Positions 7,563 to 15,973 of a stretch of DNA of 23,758 nucleotides are shown piece after piece. The first letter of the stretch is position 1, and the number at the start of each line of letters is the position of its first letter. Origin of the DNA: Gallionella sp. Its GTDB lineage: Bacteria; Pseudomonadota; Gammaproteobacteria; Burkholderiales; Gallionellaceae. The notes under the pieces are model-generated. The model was not told the DNA's origin. It saw nothing but the letters and a program-made list of their open reading frames with translations, and did no database searches. The position numbers were made by a program, and so were the translations under genes. The DNA lies in NCBI GenBank assembly GCA_023229845.1, contig JALNYK010000040.1, positions 1 to 23,758 on the forward strand, given 5' to 3'.

Positions 7563-8128
7563 GGCTTGCCCTCCAGGAAGTTCTTCAGCATGTCGTGGCC
7601 GTGTTCGGTCAGGATGGATTCGGGATGGAACTGCACGCCGTGCACCGCCAGCGTCCTGTGGCGCACGCCCATGATTTCGCCGTCGTCGGTCCACGCGGTG
7701 ATCTCCAGGCAATCCGGCATGGTCTCGCGCTCGATCACCAGCGAGTGGTAGCGCGTCGCGGTGAACGGATTCGGCAGGCCGGTGAACACGCTGTTGCTGT
7801 GGTGATGGATCAGCGAAGTCTTGCCGTGCATCAGCGTCTTGGCGTGGACGATCCTCCCGCCGAAGGCCTGGCCTATGCTCTGGTGGCCGAGGCACACGCC
7901 CAGCAGCGGCACCTTGCCGGCGAAATGCTTGATCGCCGCGACCGACACGCCCGCCTCGGTCGGCGTGCAGGGGCCGGGCGAGACGACGATATGCTGCGGG
8001 TTCATTTTTTCGATCTGCTCCACCGTGATCTCGTCGTTGCGGTGCACCACCACATCCGCGCCGAGCTCGGCGAAATACTGCACCAGGTTGTAGGTGAAGG
8101 AGTCGTAGTTGTCTATCATCAAAAGCAT
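7559..8128 (-). CDS. trpG: Anthranilate synthase component II, glutamine amidotransferase
   Basis: The 189-residue class I glutamine amidotransferase supplies ammonia from glutamine to TrpE. Oxyanion and nucleophile motifs are seen as VVSPGPCTP (about 48) and LLGVCLGHQSIGQAFGG with the nucleophile Cys79. The catalytic His and Glu lie in VQFHPESI (H168, E170). In many bacteria the same protein also serves PabB in folate synthesis; no pabB is present in this window. The gene lies 14 bases after the flavoprotein gene and overlaps trpD by four bases, so it is inside one transcription unit. Confidence 0.96.
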   Translation of the reverse strand: MLLMIDNYDSFTYNLVQYFAELGADVVVHRNDEITVEQIEKMNPQHIVVSPGPCTPTEAGVSVAAIKHFAGKVPLLGVCLGHQSIGQAFGGRIVHAKTLMHGKTSLIHHHSNSVFTGLPNPFTATRYHSLVIERETMPDCLEITAWTDDGEIMGVRHRTLAVHGVQFHPESILTEHGHDMLKNFLEGKP

Positions 8129-8142
8129 GTTTTGCTCCAGTC

Positions 8143-9879
8143 TCAGTTCTTTGTCTGCATCATACTCAACGCCACCGCCTCGGCAACCTTGATGCCGTCC
8201 ACCGCGGCGGACAGGATGCCGCCGGCATAGCCCGCGCCCTCACCGGTCGGATACAGGCCGCGCGTGTTCACGCTTTGCAGGTCTTCGTCGTCGCGCTTGA
8301 TGCGCACCGGCGACGAGGTGCGCGTTTCCACGCCGGTCAGCACCGCGTCCTTCATGTCGAAGCCCTGTATCTGCTTCGCGAACGCGGGCAGCGCCTCGCG
8401 TATCGCTTCGATCGCATAGTCCGGCAGCGCGGTGGACAGGTCGGTGAGGTGTACGCCCGGCGTATAGGACGGCTGCACTTCGCCGAAGTTCGTCGACGGC
8501 CTGCCGGCGAGGAAGTCGCCAACCAGCTGCCCCGGCGCCTGGTAGGTGCCGCCGCCCAGCTCGAACGCGCGCGATTCCCAGCGGCGCTGGAACTCGACGC
8601 CGGCCAGCGGGTCGCCCGGATAGTCTTCTTCCGGCGAGATGTTCACGACGATGCCGCTGTTTGCGTTGCGCTCGTTGCGCGAATACTGGCTCATGCCGTT
8701 GGTGACCACGCGCCCTGGCTCCGAGGTCGCGGCGACCACCGTGCCGCCGGGGCACATGCAGAAGCTGTACACCGCGCGGCCGTTGGCGGCATGGTGCACC
8801 AGCTTGTAGTCCGCCGCGCCCAGCAGCGGATTGCCCGCGTTGCCGCCATAGCGCGCACGGTCGATCAGCGACTGCGGATGCTCGATGCGGAAGCCGACGG
8901 AGAACGGCTTGGCTTCCAGATACACGCCGCGCCTGTGCAACATCTCAAAGGTGTCACGCGCGCTATGGCCTATCGCCAGCACCAGATGATTGGTCGCGAT
9001 GCGCTCGCCGCCATTTAAAACTACCGCACGAATCTGTTTGACGCCATCGGGTCCGTCTTCGATCGCTATGTCGTCCACCCGGCTCTGGAAGCGTATCTCG
9101 CCGCCCAGCGCGATGATGTTCTCGCGCATCTTCTCGACCATGCCGACGAGACGAAAAGTGCCGATATGCGGATGGCTCTCGTACATGATCTCCTCGGGCG
9201 CGCCCGCCTGAACGAACTCGGTCAGCACCTTGCGGCCCAGATGGCGCGGGTCCTTGATCTGGCTGTACAGCTTGCCGTCGGAGAACGTGCCCGCGCCGCC
9301 TTCGCCGAACTGCACGTTGGATTCCGGATCGAGCTTGCCCTGACGCCACAGCCCCCATGTGTCCTTGGTGCGTTCGCGCACGGCCTTGCCGCGTTCCAGT
9401 ATCAGCGGACGAAAACCCATCTGCGCGAGGATCAGTCCGGCGAACAATCCGGCAGGCCCCATGCCGATCACCACCGGACGCTTCGGATTCCTTTTCATCG
9501 GCGGAGCTGTGTTGGCTTCCTCGCTCACTCCTTGCCGTGCCGATTGCACTGTCTGCGTCGCTGGCTCGTCGCCGCCTTGCTCCACCTTCGAAAAGAAATC
9601 CGAAGGAGCATGCGTTACGAAGTGATAGCTGGTGTCGGGAGTGATCTTGACGTGAGGGTCTTTGCCGAAGCGCGCGAGCACCGTGGCCTCGTCGCGCAAT
9701 TCCACGTCCAGCGTGTAGGCGAACAGGATGTGGTTCTTCTTGCGCGCGTCGACGCCGCGCTTGAACACGACGTGGCCGAGCAGGTCTTCCGCGGGTATGC
9801 CCAGCCGCTTGAGGATGGCGGCTTCGATTTCGCCCTCGGGATGCTCGATGGGCAACTTGATTTCGGTCAGGCGCAGCAT
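8143..9879 (-). CDS. NAD(P)/FAD-dependent oxidoreductase, COG2509 type, inside the trp operon
   Basis: The protein has 578 residues. An N-terminal domain of about 95 residues (LRLTEIKLPIEHPEGEIEAA) precedes an FAD-binding Rossmann fold with VVIGMGPAGLFAGLILAQMG. Motifs QFGEGGAGTFSDGKLYSQI, HPHIGTFRL, VLAIGHSARDTFEML and CPGGTVVAATSEPGRVVTNG are the signature of the uncharacterised FAD-dependent dehydrogenases grouped as COG2509. GLYPTGEGAGYAGGILSA near the end closes the FAD site. The reaction is unknown. It starts three bases after the trpE stop and is followed after 14 bases by trpG, so it is embedded between the two subunits of anthranilate synthase. Residues about 87-132 form a low-complexity linker that looks inserted (9485-9620); without it the length is about 540. 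Confidence 0.85.
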   Translation of the reverse strand: MLRLTEIKLPIEHPEGEIEAAILKRLGIPAEDLLGHVVFKRGVDARKKNHILFAYTLDVELRDEATVLARFGKDPHVKITPDTSYHFVTHAPSDFFSKVEQGGDEPATQTVQSARQGVSEEANTAPPMKRNPKRPVVIGMGPAGLFAGLILAQMGFRPLILERGKAVRERTKDTWGLWRQGKLDPESNVQFGEGGAGTFSDGKLYSQIKDPRHLGRKVLTEFVQAGAPEEIMYESHPHIGTFRLVGMVEKMRENIIALGGEIRFQSRVDDIAIEDGPDGVKQIRAVVLNGGERIATNHLVLAIGHSARDTFEMLHRRGVYLEAKPFSVGFRIEHPQSLIDRARYGGNAGNPLLGAADYKLVHHAANGRAVYSFCMCPGGTVVAATSEPGRVVTNGMSQYSRNERNANSGIVVNISPEEDYPGDPLAGVEFQRRWESRAFELGGGTYQAPGQLVGDFLAGRPSTNFGEVQPSYTPGVHLTDLSTALPDYAIEAIREALPAFAKQIQGFDMKDAVLTGVETRTSSPVRIKRDDEDLQSVNTRGLYPTGEGAGYAGGILSAAVDGIKVAEAVALSMMQTKN

Positions 9880-9882
9880 GGC

Positions 9883-11370
<1,488 letters not shown>

Positions 11371-11388
11371 GAAAAACCTCCGGTGTGG

Positions 11389-11444
11389 GTAGGTCGGGTT
11401 TCAACCCGACATGATCGCTATCGTCGGGTTGAAACCCGACCTAC
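11389..11444. repeat. Perfect 22-base inverted repeat in the trpE leader
   Basis: Two arms, 11389-11410 and 11423-11444, are exact reverse complements of each other around a 12-base spacer. Each arm is itself nearly palindromic (GTCGGGTT facing AACCCGAC around two bases). The RNA can therefore form either two small hairpins or one long 22-base-pair stem. Arms of this sequence type are dispersed repeats in many bacteria (recollection). Its place between the leader ORF and the trpE ribosome binding site makes a regulatory effect possible. Confidence 0.9.
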
Positions 11445-11451
11445 AAAAGCA

Positions 11452-11490
11452 TCAGCACCATCGCCAACTGAGGAGGTCGTTCAATTTCAT
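11452..11490 (-). CDS. Proposed trp leader peptide MKLNDLLSWRWC
   Basis: On the minus strand an ATG at 11490, one base after the gph TAA stop, opens a 12-codon frame ending in TGA. It reads Met-Lys-Leu-Asn-Asp-Leu-Leu-Ser-Trp-Arg-Trp-Cys. Two Trp codons out of twelve, separated by one Arg codon and placed directly before trpE, are the hallmark of a trp attenuation leader. No Shine-Dalgarno sequence precedes the ATG, so translation would depend on reinitiation by ribosomes finishing gph. A chance ORF cannot be ruled out from one genome. Confidence 0.55.
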   Translation of the reverse strand: MKLNDLLSWRWC

Positions 11491-11491
11491 T

Positions 11492-12187
11492 TTATGCAAG
11501 CTTGATGAGTTTCAATGCGGCCGGCAGATCGGCGATCACCGCATCCAGATCCAGCGTCTCCACCGGTTCGCCATGATTGTAGCCGTAAGGCACACAGAAT
11601 ACCGGGCAGCCTGCGGCGCGCGCGGCGACCGTGTCGCTCAACGAATCGCCGATCAGCAGCAGCTGTTCGATCGGCACATTGAAGAACTTCGCGGCATGCA
11701 GCAGCGGCAACGGATGCGGCTTCTTCTCCGGCAACGTGTCGCCCGCCAGCACGATCTCGAAATACTGCGCCAGCCCTGTGCCTGCCAGCAACGGCAGCGT
11801 GTATCGCTCCACCTTGTTGGTGATGCAACCCAGCCGGAAGCCGGCGGCCTTCATCGCATCCAGCCCTTCGATCACTCCATCAAAGACCCGGCTCTGCAGC
11901 AGCAGCTCAGTGTAGTGCTGCTCGAATATCGGCAACGCATGATCGTAGAGCGCGGCATCCGGCGTGGCATGCATGTCGCCGGTCAGCGCGCGCTTCACCA
12001 GCCAGCTAATGCCGTTACCGATAAAGCTGGCCAGCAACTCCTGCGATACCGGTGCGTAATCCATGTCGCGCAACATACGGTTGGCCGACTCGGCCAGCTC
12101 CGGCGCGGTGTGCAGCATCGTGCCGTCGAGGTCGACGACAATGGCTTGAACATTCAATGGCAGAGTAAAGCGGCGAGGAGATGTCAT
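11492..12187 (-). CDS. gph: Phosphoglycolate phosphatase (HAD family)
   Basis: This is a 231-residue HAD hydrolase with the nucleophile motif VVDLDGTML (Asp19, Asp21), the motif II threonine in CITNK, the motif III lysine in PEKKPHPLPLL and the acidic motif IV in LIGDSLSD. Gph removes phosphate from 2-phosphoglycolate, produced by RuBisCO oxygenation or by DNA repair. Its place between rpe and trpE is the usual betaproteobacterial order and supports the specific call over a generic HAD phosphatase. The ATG at 12187 lies one base after the stop of the lipoprotein gene. Its stop codon is directly followed by the proposed trp leader ATG. Confidence 0.9.
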   Translation of the reverse strand: MTSPRRFTLPLNVQAIVVDLDGTMLHTAPELAESANRMLRDMDYAPVSQELLASFIGNGISWLVKRALTGDMHATPDAALYDHALPIFEQHYTELLLQSRVFDGVIEGLDAMKAAGFRLGCITNKVERYTLPLLAGTGLAQYFEIVLAGDTLPEKKPHPLPLLHAAKFFNVPIEQLLLIGDSLSDTVAARAAGCPVFCVPYGYNHGEPVETLDLDAVIADLPAALKLIKLA

Positions 12188-12188
12188 A

Positions 12189-12566
12189 TCAGTGTGTCTC
12201 TGCCTTCCCGGGCTTAGTTGGCGGTTTTTCGCCCTTGGTCGCCGCAGCGGGAACTTCCGATGCGGCGGTCTCGGCGGCTACAGGCGCGCTCATCGGGAGC
12301 GTTTCCGCCTTATGATCCTTACCCATCGAAGGATCGATCACGTTGTCTTCGATGTCCTTGTTGGCCTTCTTCCAGCCGGCCAGCACCGACGTCGGACTAT
12401 GCCCGTCGTTCTCCTTCATGCAGTCTTCCGGCACCTTCAGCGAGACGCGACAGGCATAACCTATCGCCTCCGCATCGTAGATCTTCCGGTCGGCTTCGCC
12501 GGTGAGACGGTCGCAACCGGACAGCCCGAAGGCCGCCAGCAGCAACGCGTATGCACCGGCGCGCAT
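12189..12566 (-). CDS. Small putative lipoprotein between rpe and gph
   Basis: The product has 125 residues, starting MRAGAYALLLAAFGLSGCDR, a short lipoprotein signal with lipobox LSGC (Cys18). The middle has two further Cys (YACRVSLKVPEDC), which could form a disulfide in the periplasm. The C-terminal third is rich in Ala, Pro, Lys and Glu, as in an extended tether. I do not recognise a family. It fits tightly between rpe (two bases) and gph (one base), so it is co-transcribed with carbon-metabolism genes although its product is expected to be membrane-bound. Confidence 0.75.
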   Translation of the reverse strand: MRAGAYALLLAAFGLSGCDRLTGEADRKIYDAEAIGYACRVSLKVPEDCMKENDGHSPTSVLAGWKKANKDIEDNVIDPSMGKDHKAETLPMSAPVAAETAASEVPAAATKGEKPPTKPGKAETH

Positions 12567-12568
12567 GA

Positions 12569-13255
12569 TCAGACCTTGGCCTTGGCCAGCTCGGCGCGCA
12601 ACTCGCCGATGATGGTGTCGTAACGATTCTTGTCGTCGGCGTTGTACTTGCCGAACACTGCGGAGCCGGCCACGAAAGTATCCACACCGGCTTCGGCCAC
12701 TTCGCGAATGTTCGCCGGGCCCACGCCGCCGTCGATCTCCAAACGGCAGTTATAGCCGCCAGCATCGATCATCTTGCGCACCTTGCGCGCCTTGTCCAGC
12801 ACGTGAGGGATGAACTTCTGACCGCCGAAGCCGGGGTTCACCGACATCAGCAACACCATGTCCAGCTTGGGCAGCGTGTATTCCAGAATATCAAGCGGCG
12901 TAGCCGGATTGAACACCAGACCGGCCTTGCAACCGCTTTCCTTGATCAGGCCGATGGTGCGGTCGATGTGCTCGGAAGCCTCAGGGTGGAAAGTGATGAA
13001 GGTCGCGCCGGCCTTGGCGAAGTCGGGGATGATGCGATCCACCGGCTTGACCATCAGGTGCACGTCGATCGGGGCAGTCACGCCATGCTTGCGCAGCGCC
13101 TCGCACACCAGCGGGCCGATGGTCAGGTTGGGCACGTAATGGTTGTCCATCACGTCGAAGTGCACGATGTCCGCGCCGGAGGCGAGAACGTTGTCGACTT
13201 CCTCGCCCAGCTTGGCGAAATTGGCGGAGAGGATGCTCGGAGCGATTTGATACAT
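12569..13255 (-). CDS. rpe: Ribulose-phosphate 3-epimerase
   Basis: This 228-residue TIM-barrel enzyme interconverts ribulose 5-phosphate and xylulose 5-phosphate in the pentose phosphate pathway and the Calvin cycle. It begins MYQIAPSILSANFAKLGEEV. The metal and catalytic residues are seen in IVHFDVMDNHYVPN, PIDVHLMV, LLMSVNPGFGGQKF and LEIDGGVG. The phosphate-binding end is FVAGSAVFG. It is the first protein gene of the minus-strand run rpe-lipoprotein-gph-(leader)-trpE. TAGAAT on the minus strand at 13299-13294 is a likely -10 box, 38 bases before the start. A tRNA-Ala gene lies 84 bases upstream in the same direction, so readthrough from it is also possible. Confidence 0.97.
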   Translation of the reverse strand: MYQIAPSILSANFAKLGEEVDNVLASGADIVHFDVMDNHYVPNLTIGPLVCEALRKHGVTAPIDVHLMVKPVDRIIPDFAKAGATFITFHPEASEHIDRTIGLIKESGCKAGLVFNPATPLDILEYTLPKLDMVLLMSVNPGFGGQKFIPHVLDKARKVRKMIDAGGYNCRLEIDGGVGPANIREVAEAGVDTFVAGSAVFGKYNADDKNRYDTIIGELRAELAKAKV

Positions 13256-13293
13256 GGTGTAGTCCTTACGGTTGGTTCGAATTCAAAGACGGC

Positions 13294-13299
13294 ATTCTA
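13294..13299 (-). promoter_or_regulatory. Possible -10 box of the rpe operon
   Basis: TAGAAT on the minus strand matches the -10 consensus in five of six positions and is suitably placed before rpe. A stem AACCGAA/TTCGGTT (about 13300-13321) lies just upstream and might end the tRNA transcript. No strong -35 hexamer is visible. Confidence 0.35.
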
Positions 13300-13339
13300 A
13301 CCGAAACGGGCGGTTCGGTTCAGGCGCGAAGTGGAAGCG

Positions 13340-13415
13340 TGGTGGAGGTGATCAGGATCGAACTGACGACCTTCTGATTGCGAACCAGACGCTCTCCCAA
13401 CTGAGCTACACCCCC
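13340..13415 (-). tRNA. tRNA-Ala (anticodon CGC)
   Basis: The 76-base gene folds as a cloverleaf on the minus strand. The acceptor stem is GGGGGTG with CACCTCC, including the G3-U70 pair that marks alanine tRNAs. The D-arm has AGCTCAGTTGGGAGAGC. The anticodon stem carries loop TTCGCAA with anticodon CGC, which reads GCG. The T-arm contains GTTCGATC, and a genome-encoded CCA ends the gene. GCG-reading tRNA suits a GC-rich genome. Confidence 0.95.
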
Positions 13416-13479
13416 ACGGCAGGCGAATCCTAAACAGAAATTTACGGTTTGGGAAGCGCCTCCCTAACGGACCTTTATG

Positions 13480-13545
13480 TCAGGCGTTGCGCTTAAAACC
13501 TGAATCCGCGTATTCTTGGATGAATTCGGTTTCCGACACGATCAT
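13480..13545 (-). CDS. Possible 21-residue small ORF upstream of the tRNA
   Basis: ATG at 13545 is preceded five bases upstream by GAGG within AAGAGGAT, a good ribosome binding site. The frame encodes MIVSETEFIQEYADSGFKRNA and then stops. It could be a true small protein, a remnant of a longer gene, or chance. It lies in the 150-base gap between the tRNA and the divergent TPR/barrel gene. Confidence 0.2.
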   Translation of the reverse strand: MIVSETEFIQEYADSGFKRNA

Positions 13546-13565
13546 GAGATCCTCTTATCGTCTTA

Positions 13566-14951
13566 ATGAATAAGAAAAATTATAAATTGACTCGGCACTG
13601 TAGGCTTTCCTCCATTCGTTTCTTTGCGACGGGGCTCATGCTGCAGATGTTCGCGACTTCCGGGTTCGCCGCAGGAGAACCATCGAATCTGGACGAGGCG
13701 CGCAAATTGCTGGATGCGGGCAGAGCTGAGCAGTCTGCTGCGTTGATCGAACAGGATTTGCTGAACTTTGCCGGCGATGCGGATTACGACTATCTGCTCG
13801 GACTGGCCTTATACCAAGCCGGGCAGGTCGGTCAGGCGCTATTCGCTTTCGAGCGGGTGCTGATGGTCGATCCCGGTAACGTGGATGCGCGCTTGAAGGC
13901 TGCACAGATCAGTGTCGAACGAGGCAATCTGGCCTATGCAAGCGAGCTGTTGACGCCTCTGTCTGCACGGCGGCTAAGCGATAAACAGCAACATCAAGTG
14001 TCGCAAATTCGCTTGAAAATAACCGCCGCCGCAAGTGCCGAGCCCATCGCCATGCACGGCTATGTCCTCGGCGGAATCGGCTGGGACGATAATGTAACCA
14101 GCGGGCCGAATCAGACAGAGCTGATCATCCCTGCGCTTAATCCGTTCGGGCCGACTACGACTGCTCTCGGGAATGCAACGCGGGCTCACGATCTTGTCGG
14201 CATGCTCGAAGCAGGGCTGTCGGCGCGCAAAGTCGTTAACGAAAACACCTGGCTGACCGGCGATGGAAATATCCGTCAAGGCATTAGTCGTTCGCGCGGG
14301 GATGTGACCGAAAGCTTCGCCAATCTCAATCTGGGCGCGCTCAAGCGTAATGGTCGCGAATTCTTTGGCGCAACTTTGCTGGCCCAGAATTATCTTGTCG
14401 GTGCTAAAACCTATCGCAGCGCTCTGGGCGGTCGATTGCACTGGATGCATTCGTTCAATGACAGCTCATGGCTTACCAGCTACTTTCAACAACTCACCTT
14501 CGACTATCCCGGCAATGCAATCGACAACGCGACGCGCAGCATATTCGGCGTAACCCACGAATTTACGACGGCGAACGATACGCAAGTATTGCAATACGGC
14601 ATTTATGGCGGCAGAGAAATAGCCGAGGATAAGACCAAGCCGCATTTCAGCTTCCATATTCTGGGGGCGAGTCTGGGTGGTAGCATGGCGATCGGCGCAG
14701 ACTTGTCCCTTTACGCTGGTATAGCTTACGAGTCGCAACGCCACGATGCAGTCGATGCCCTGTACCTTTACACACGTAACGACTCGTCGCGCAGTGTCGG
14801 CATTACCGCTGATTACCGCTTGAATGACCGCTGGCACATGCTTCCCCAATTCAGTCGCACGCACAATGCATCCAACACCGCGCTGTACGATTACACTCGC
14901 AATGCCTTCATGCTGCAATTCAGATGGGAGTTCGATAATGCAAAAAATTGA
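13566..14951 (+). CDS. Outer-membrane beta-barrel protein with N-terminal TPR repeats
   Basis: The protein has 461 residues. Residues 1-36 form a signal peptide (hydrophobic FFATGLMLQMFATSGFAA, cleavage near AA/GE). Residues about 40-150 look like tetratricopeptide repeats (ARKLLDAGRAEQSAALIEQ; YDYLLGLALYQAGQVGQALFAFERVLMVDPGN). From about 165 on, alternating aromatic/hydrophobic strands (YVLGGIGWDDNV, LSLYAGIAYESQ) run to a C-terminal FMLQFRWEF, as expected of an outer-membrane barrel. TPR plus barrel is the build of Slam (DUF560) proteins, which move lipoproteins to the surface, but I cannot assign that function. Its end overlaps the FecR gene start by 14 bases. TTGCGC (13487) and TATTCT (13511), 18 bases apart, may be its promoter. 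No clear ribosome binding site is seen. Confidence 0.75.
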   Translation: MNKKNYKLTRHCRLSSIRFFATGLMLQMFATSGFAAGEPSNLDEARKLLDAGRAEQSAALIEQDLLNFAGDADYDYLLGLALYQAGQVGQALFAFERVLMVDPGNVDARLKAAQISVERGNLAYASELLTPLSARRLSDKQQHQVSQIRLKITAAASAEPIAMHGYVLGGIGWDDNVTSGPNQTELIIPALNPFGPTTTALGNATRAHDLVGMLEAGLSARKVVNENTWLTGDGNIRQGISRSRGDVTESFANLNLGALKRNGREFFGATLLAQNYLVGAKTYRSALGGRLHWMHSFNDSSWLTSYFQQLTFDYPGNAIDNATRSIFGVTHEFTTANDTQVLQYGIYGGREIAEDKTKPHFSFHILGASLGGSMAIGADLSLYAGIAYESQRHDAVDALYLYTRNDSSRSVGITADYRLNDRWHMLPQFSRTHNASNTALYDYTRNAFMLQFRWEFDNAKN

Positions 14952-15903
14952 TGCCTTACCCGGCTTATTCACTGATGCGACAACTTTCGGCTCGAATATC
15001 ATCCGATACATTTTTTTCATCGCAGTATCTGCGCTGCTGTTATTGGCGGCGGTCATGCGGCCTGCCCTGGCGGAGGAAACTGCGGGGGTGATTCTGGCGC
15101 TTACCGGCAGGGTTGAGGTGGAGCATGAAGGCAAGGCGTTGCCGGCCGCACGCATGAATAAACTTTTCAGTGGCGACATCATTGCCACCGGCGATGATGG
15201 TCAGGTGCAGATTCGATTTGTCGACGGAACCATGCTCAGTCTTTATCGCGATACGCGCTTCGCGGTTAACGACTACCACTACGACAACGGCAAGAATGAC
15301 CGGGCTCAATTCAGCTTGGTGAACGGCTTGATGCACACGCTTACAGGAAAGATAGACAAACGTAATTACCTGCTCAAAACCCGCCTAGCCAACCTTGGCG
15401 TGCGCGGCACAGAATACTCGGTGCAGCTCGGCAATACGCTGAATGTCAGCGTAGACCAAGGCCGCGTAGAACTTGTCAACGCAGGTGGAAGAATATTGTT
15501 AGGGGCGGGACAGAGTGCGATCATCACGGACGCAAATGCAATGCCTAAACCCGCTATTGGCGGCAAGATTCCCCTATCCATGGACGGTCACGGTGGACAT
15601 GGCGGCGGGCCTGGCGGTCACGTCGGTGCGGGCTTGGGCGATGGCAGGGTCGGAGGTGCTATGGCGCCGCCACCTCCATCCGGAACGCAGAATTTCCAGC
15701 GAAATCCCTTGCCCGTTGGGCCACAGCCACCTATAGCACCACCGCCGCCCGCTGGATCGCAGCCGCCCGCTGGATCGCAGCCGCCCGCTGGATCGCAGCC
15801 GCCCGCTGGATCGCAGCCACCCGCGGGGTCACAGCCACCCGCAGCACCACCGCCGCCCGTCGGATCGCAGCCGCCCGCGGGGCCACCGCCACCATTGCCG
15901 TGA
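14938..15903 (+). CDS. Secreted FecR-domain protein with Gly/His-rich and Pro-rich tail
   Basis: The chosen ATG at 14938 has GGGAG seven bases upstream (14926-14930) and overlaps the barrel gene by 14 bases; the open frame upstream of it is only shadow. The 321-residue product has a signal peptide ending ALA-EE at about residue 45. A FecR domain follows at about 55-190 (VILALTGRVEVEHEGKALP, GDIIATGDDGQVQIRFVDGT, LTRLANLGVRGTEYSV-like TRLANLGVRGTEYSV). Next is a Gly/His stretch (about 215-240) and a proline-rich tail of six-residue units, mostly PPAGSQ. Unlike classical FecR it has no N-terminal sigma-factor-binding helix or inner-membrane anchor, so it is probably periplasmic or exported. Its neighbours suggest it links the outer-membrane barrel protein to the CHASE2 cyclase. 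Confidence 0.85.
   Translation: MQKIDALPGLFTDATTFGSNIIRYIFFIAVSALLLLAAVMRPALAEETAGVILALTGRVEVEHEGKALPAARMNKLFSGDIIATGDDGQVQIRFVDGTMLSLYRDTRFAVNDYHYDNGKNDRAQFSLVNGLMHTLTGKIDKRNYLLKTRLANLGVRGTEYSVQLGNTLNVSVDQGRVELVNAGGRILLGAGQSAIITDANAMPKPAIGGKIPLSMDGHGGHGGGPGGHVGAGLGDGRVGGAMAPPPPSGTQNFQRNPLPVGPQPPIAPPPPAGSQPPAGSQPPAGSQPPAGSQPPAGSQPPAAPPPPVGSQPPAGPPPPLP
15745..15888 (+). repeat. Tandem 18-base repeat in the FecR gene, eight units
   Basis: The unit CCGCCCGCTGGATCGCAG repeats exactly four times (15745-15816), then four diverged copies follow to 15888. Each unit encodes six residues, PPAGSQ or a variant. Gain or loss of units changes tail length without changing the frame. Exact copies beside diverged ones suggest recent expansion by slippage. 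Confidence 0.95.
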
Positions 15904-15973
15904 AATGACAACGAGGTTGCCTGCATAAACACTAAAGCGCCTTTTTGGCTCGTCAATCAGGAGTTGAATTTCC

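Larger units (their letters stand above)
11371..11491 (-). promoter_or_regulatory. Proposed trpE attenuator / translational control region
   Basis: In order along the transcript: the Trp-rich leader ORF, a segment able to form alternative stems (inverted repeat), then the trpE ribosome binding site. ACCTCC at leader codons 5-7 (11477-11472) can pair with GGAGGT of the trpE ribosome binding site (11381-11376). A ribosome stalled at the Trp codons would cover ACCTCC and leave the site free; a released ribosome would allow pairing. The usual U-run right after the last hairpin is missing (TTTTT comes only next to the start codon). Control of translation is thus more likely than classical transcription termination. 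This is a model, not an observation. Confidence 0.4.

Noticed and set aside
7563..7895. Upstream extension of the trpD reading frame
   Set aside because: It overlaps trpG and has no family similarity; the ATG at 7562 gives the standard TrpD N terminus and the ATGA overlap.
11376..11444. Classical intrinsic terminator before trpE
   Set aside because: The stems are strong, but the U-run comes 14 bases after the last stem, next to the start codon, so standard attenuation by termination is not supported.
13416..13565. Integration site at the tRNA-Ala gene
   Set aside because: No integrase, no direct repeat of the tRNA 3' end and ordinary genes on both sides.
14824..14937. Upstream extension of the FecR reading frame
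   Set aside because: It lies inside the barrel gene. ATG 14938 has a good ribosome binding site and starts a proper signal peptide.
15745..15888. Direct repeats that could suggest a CRISPR array
   Set aside because: The units are contiguous without spacers, are in frame, and encode PPAGSQ; this is a coding tandem repeat.
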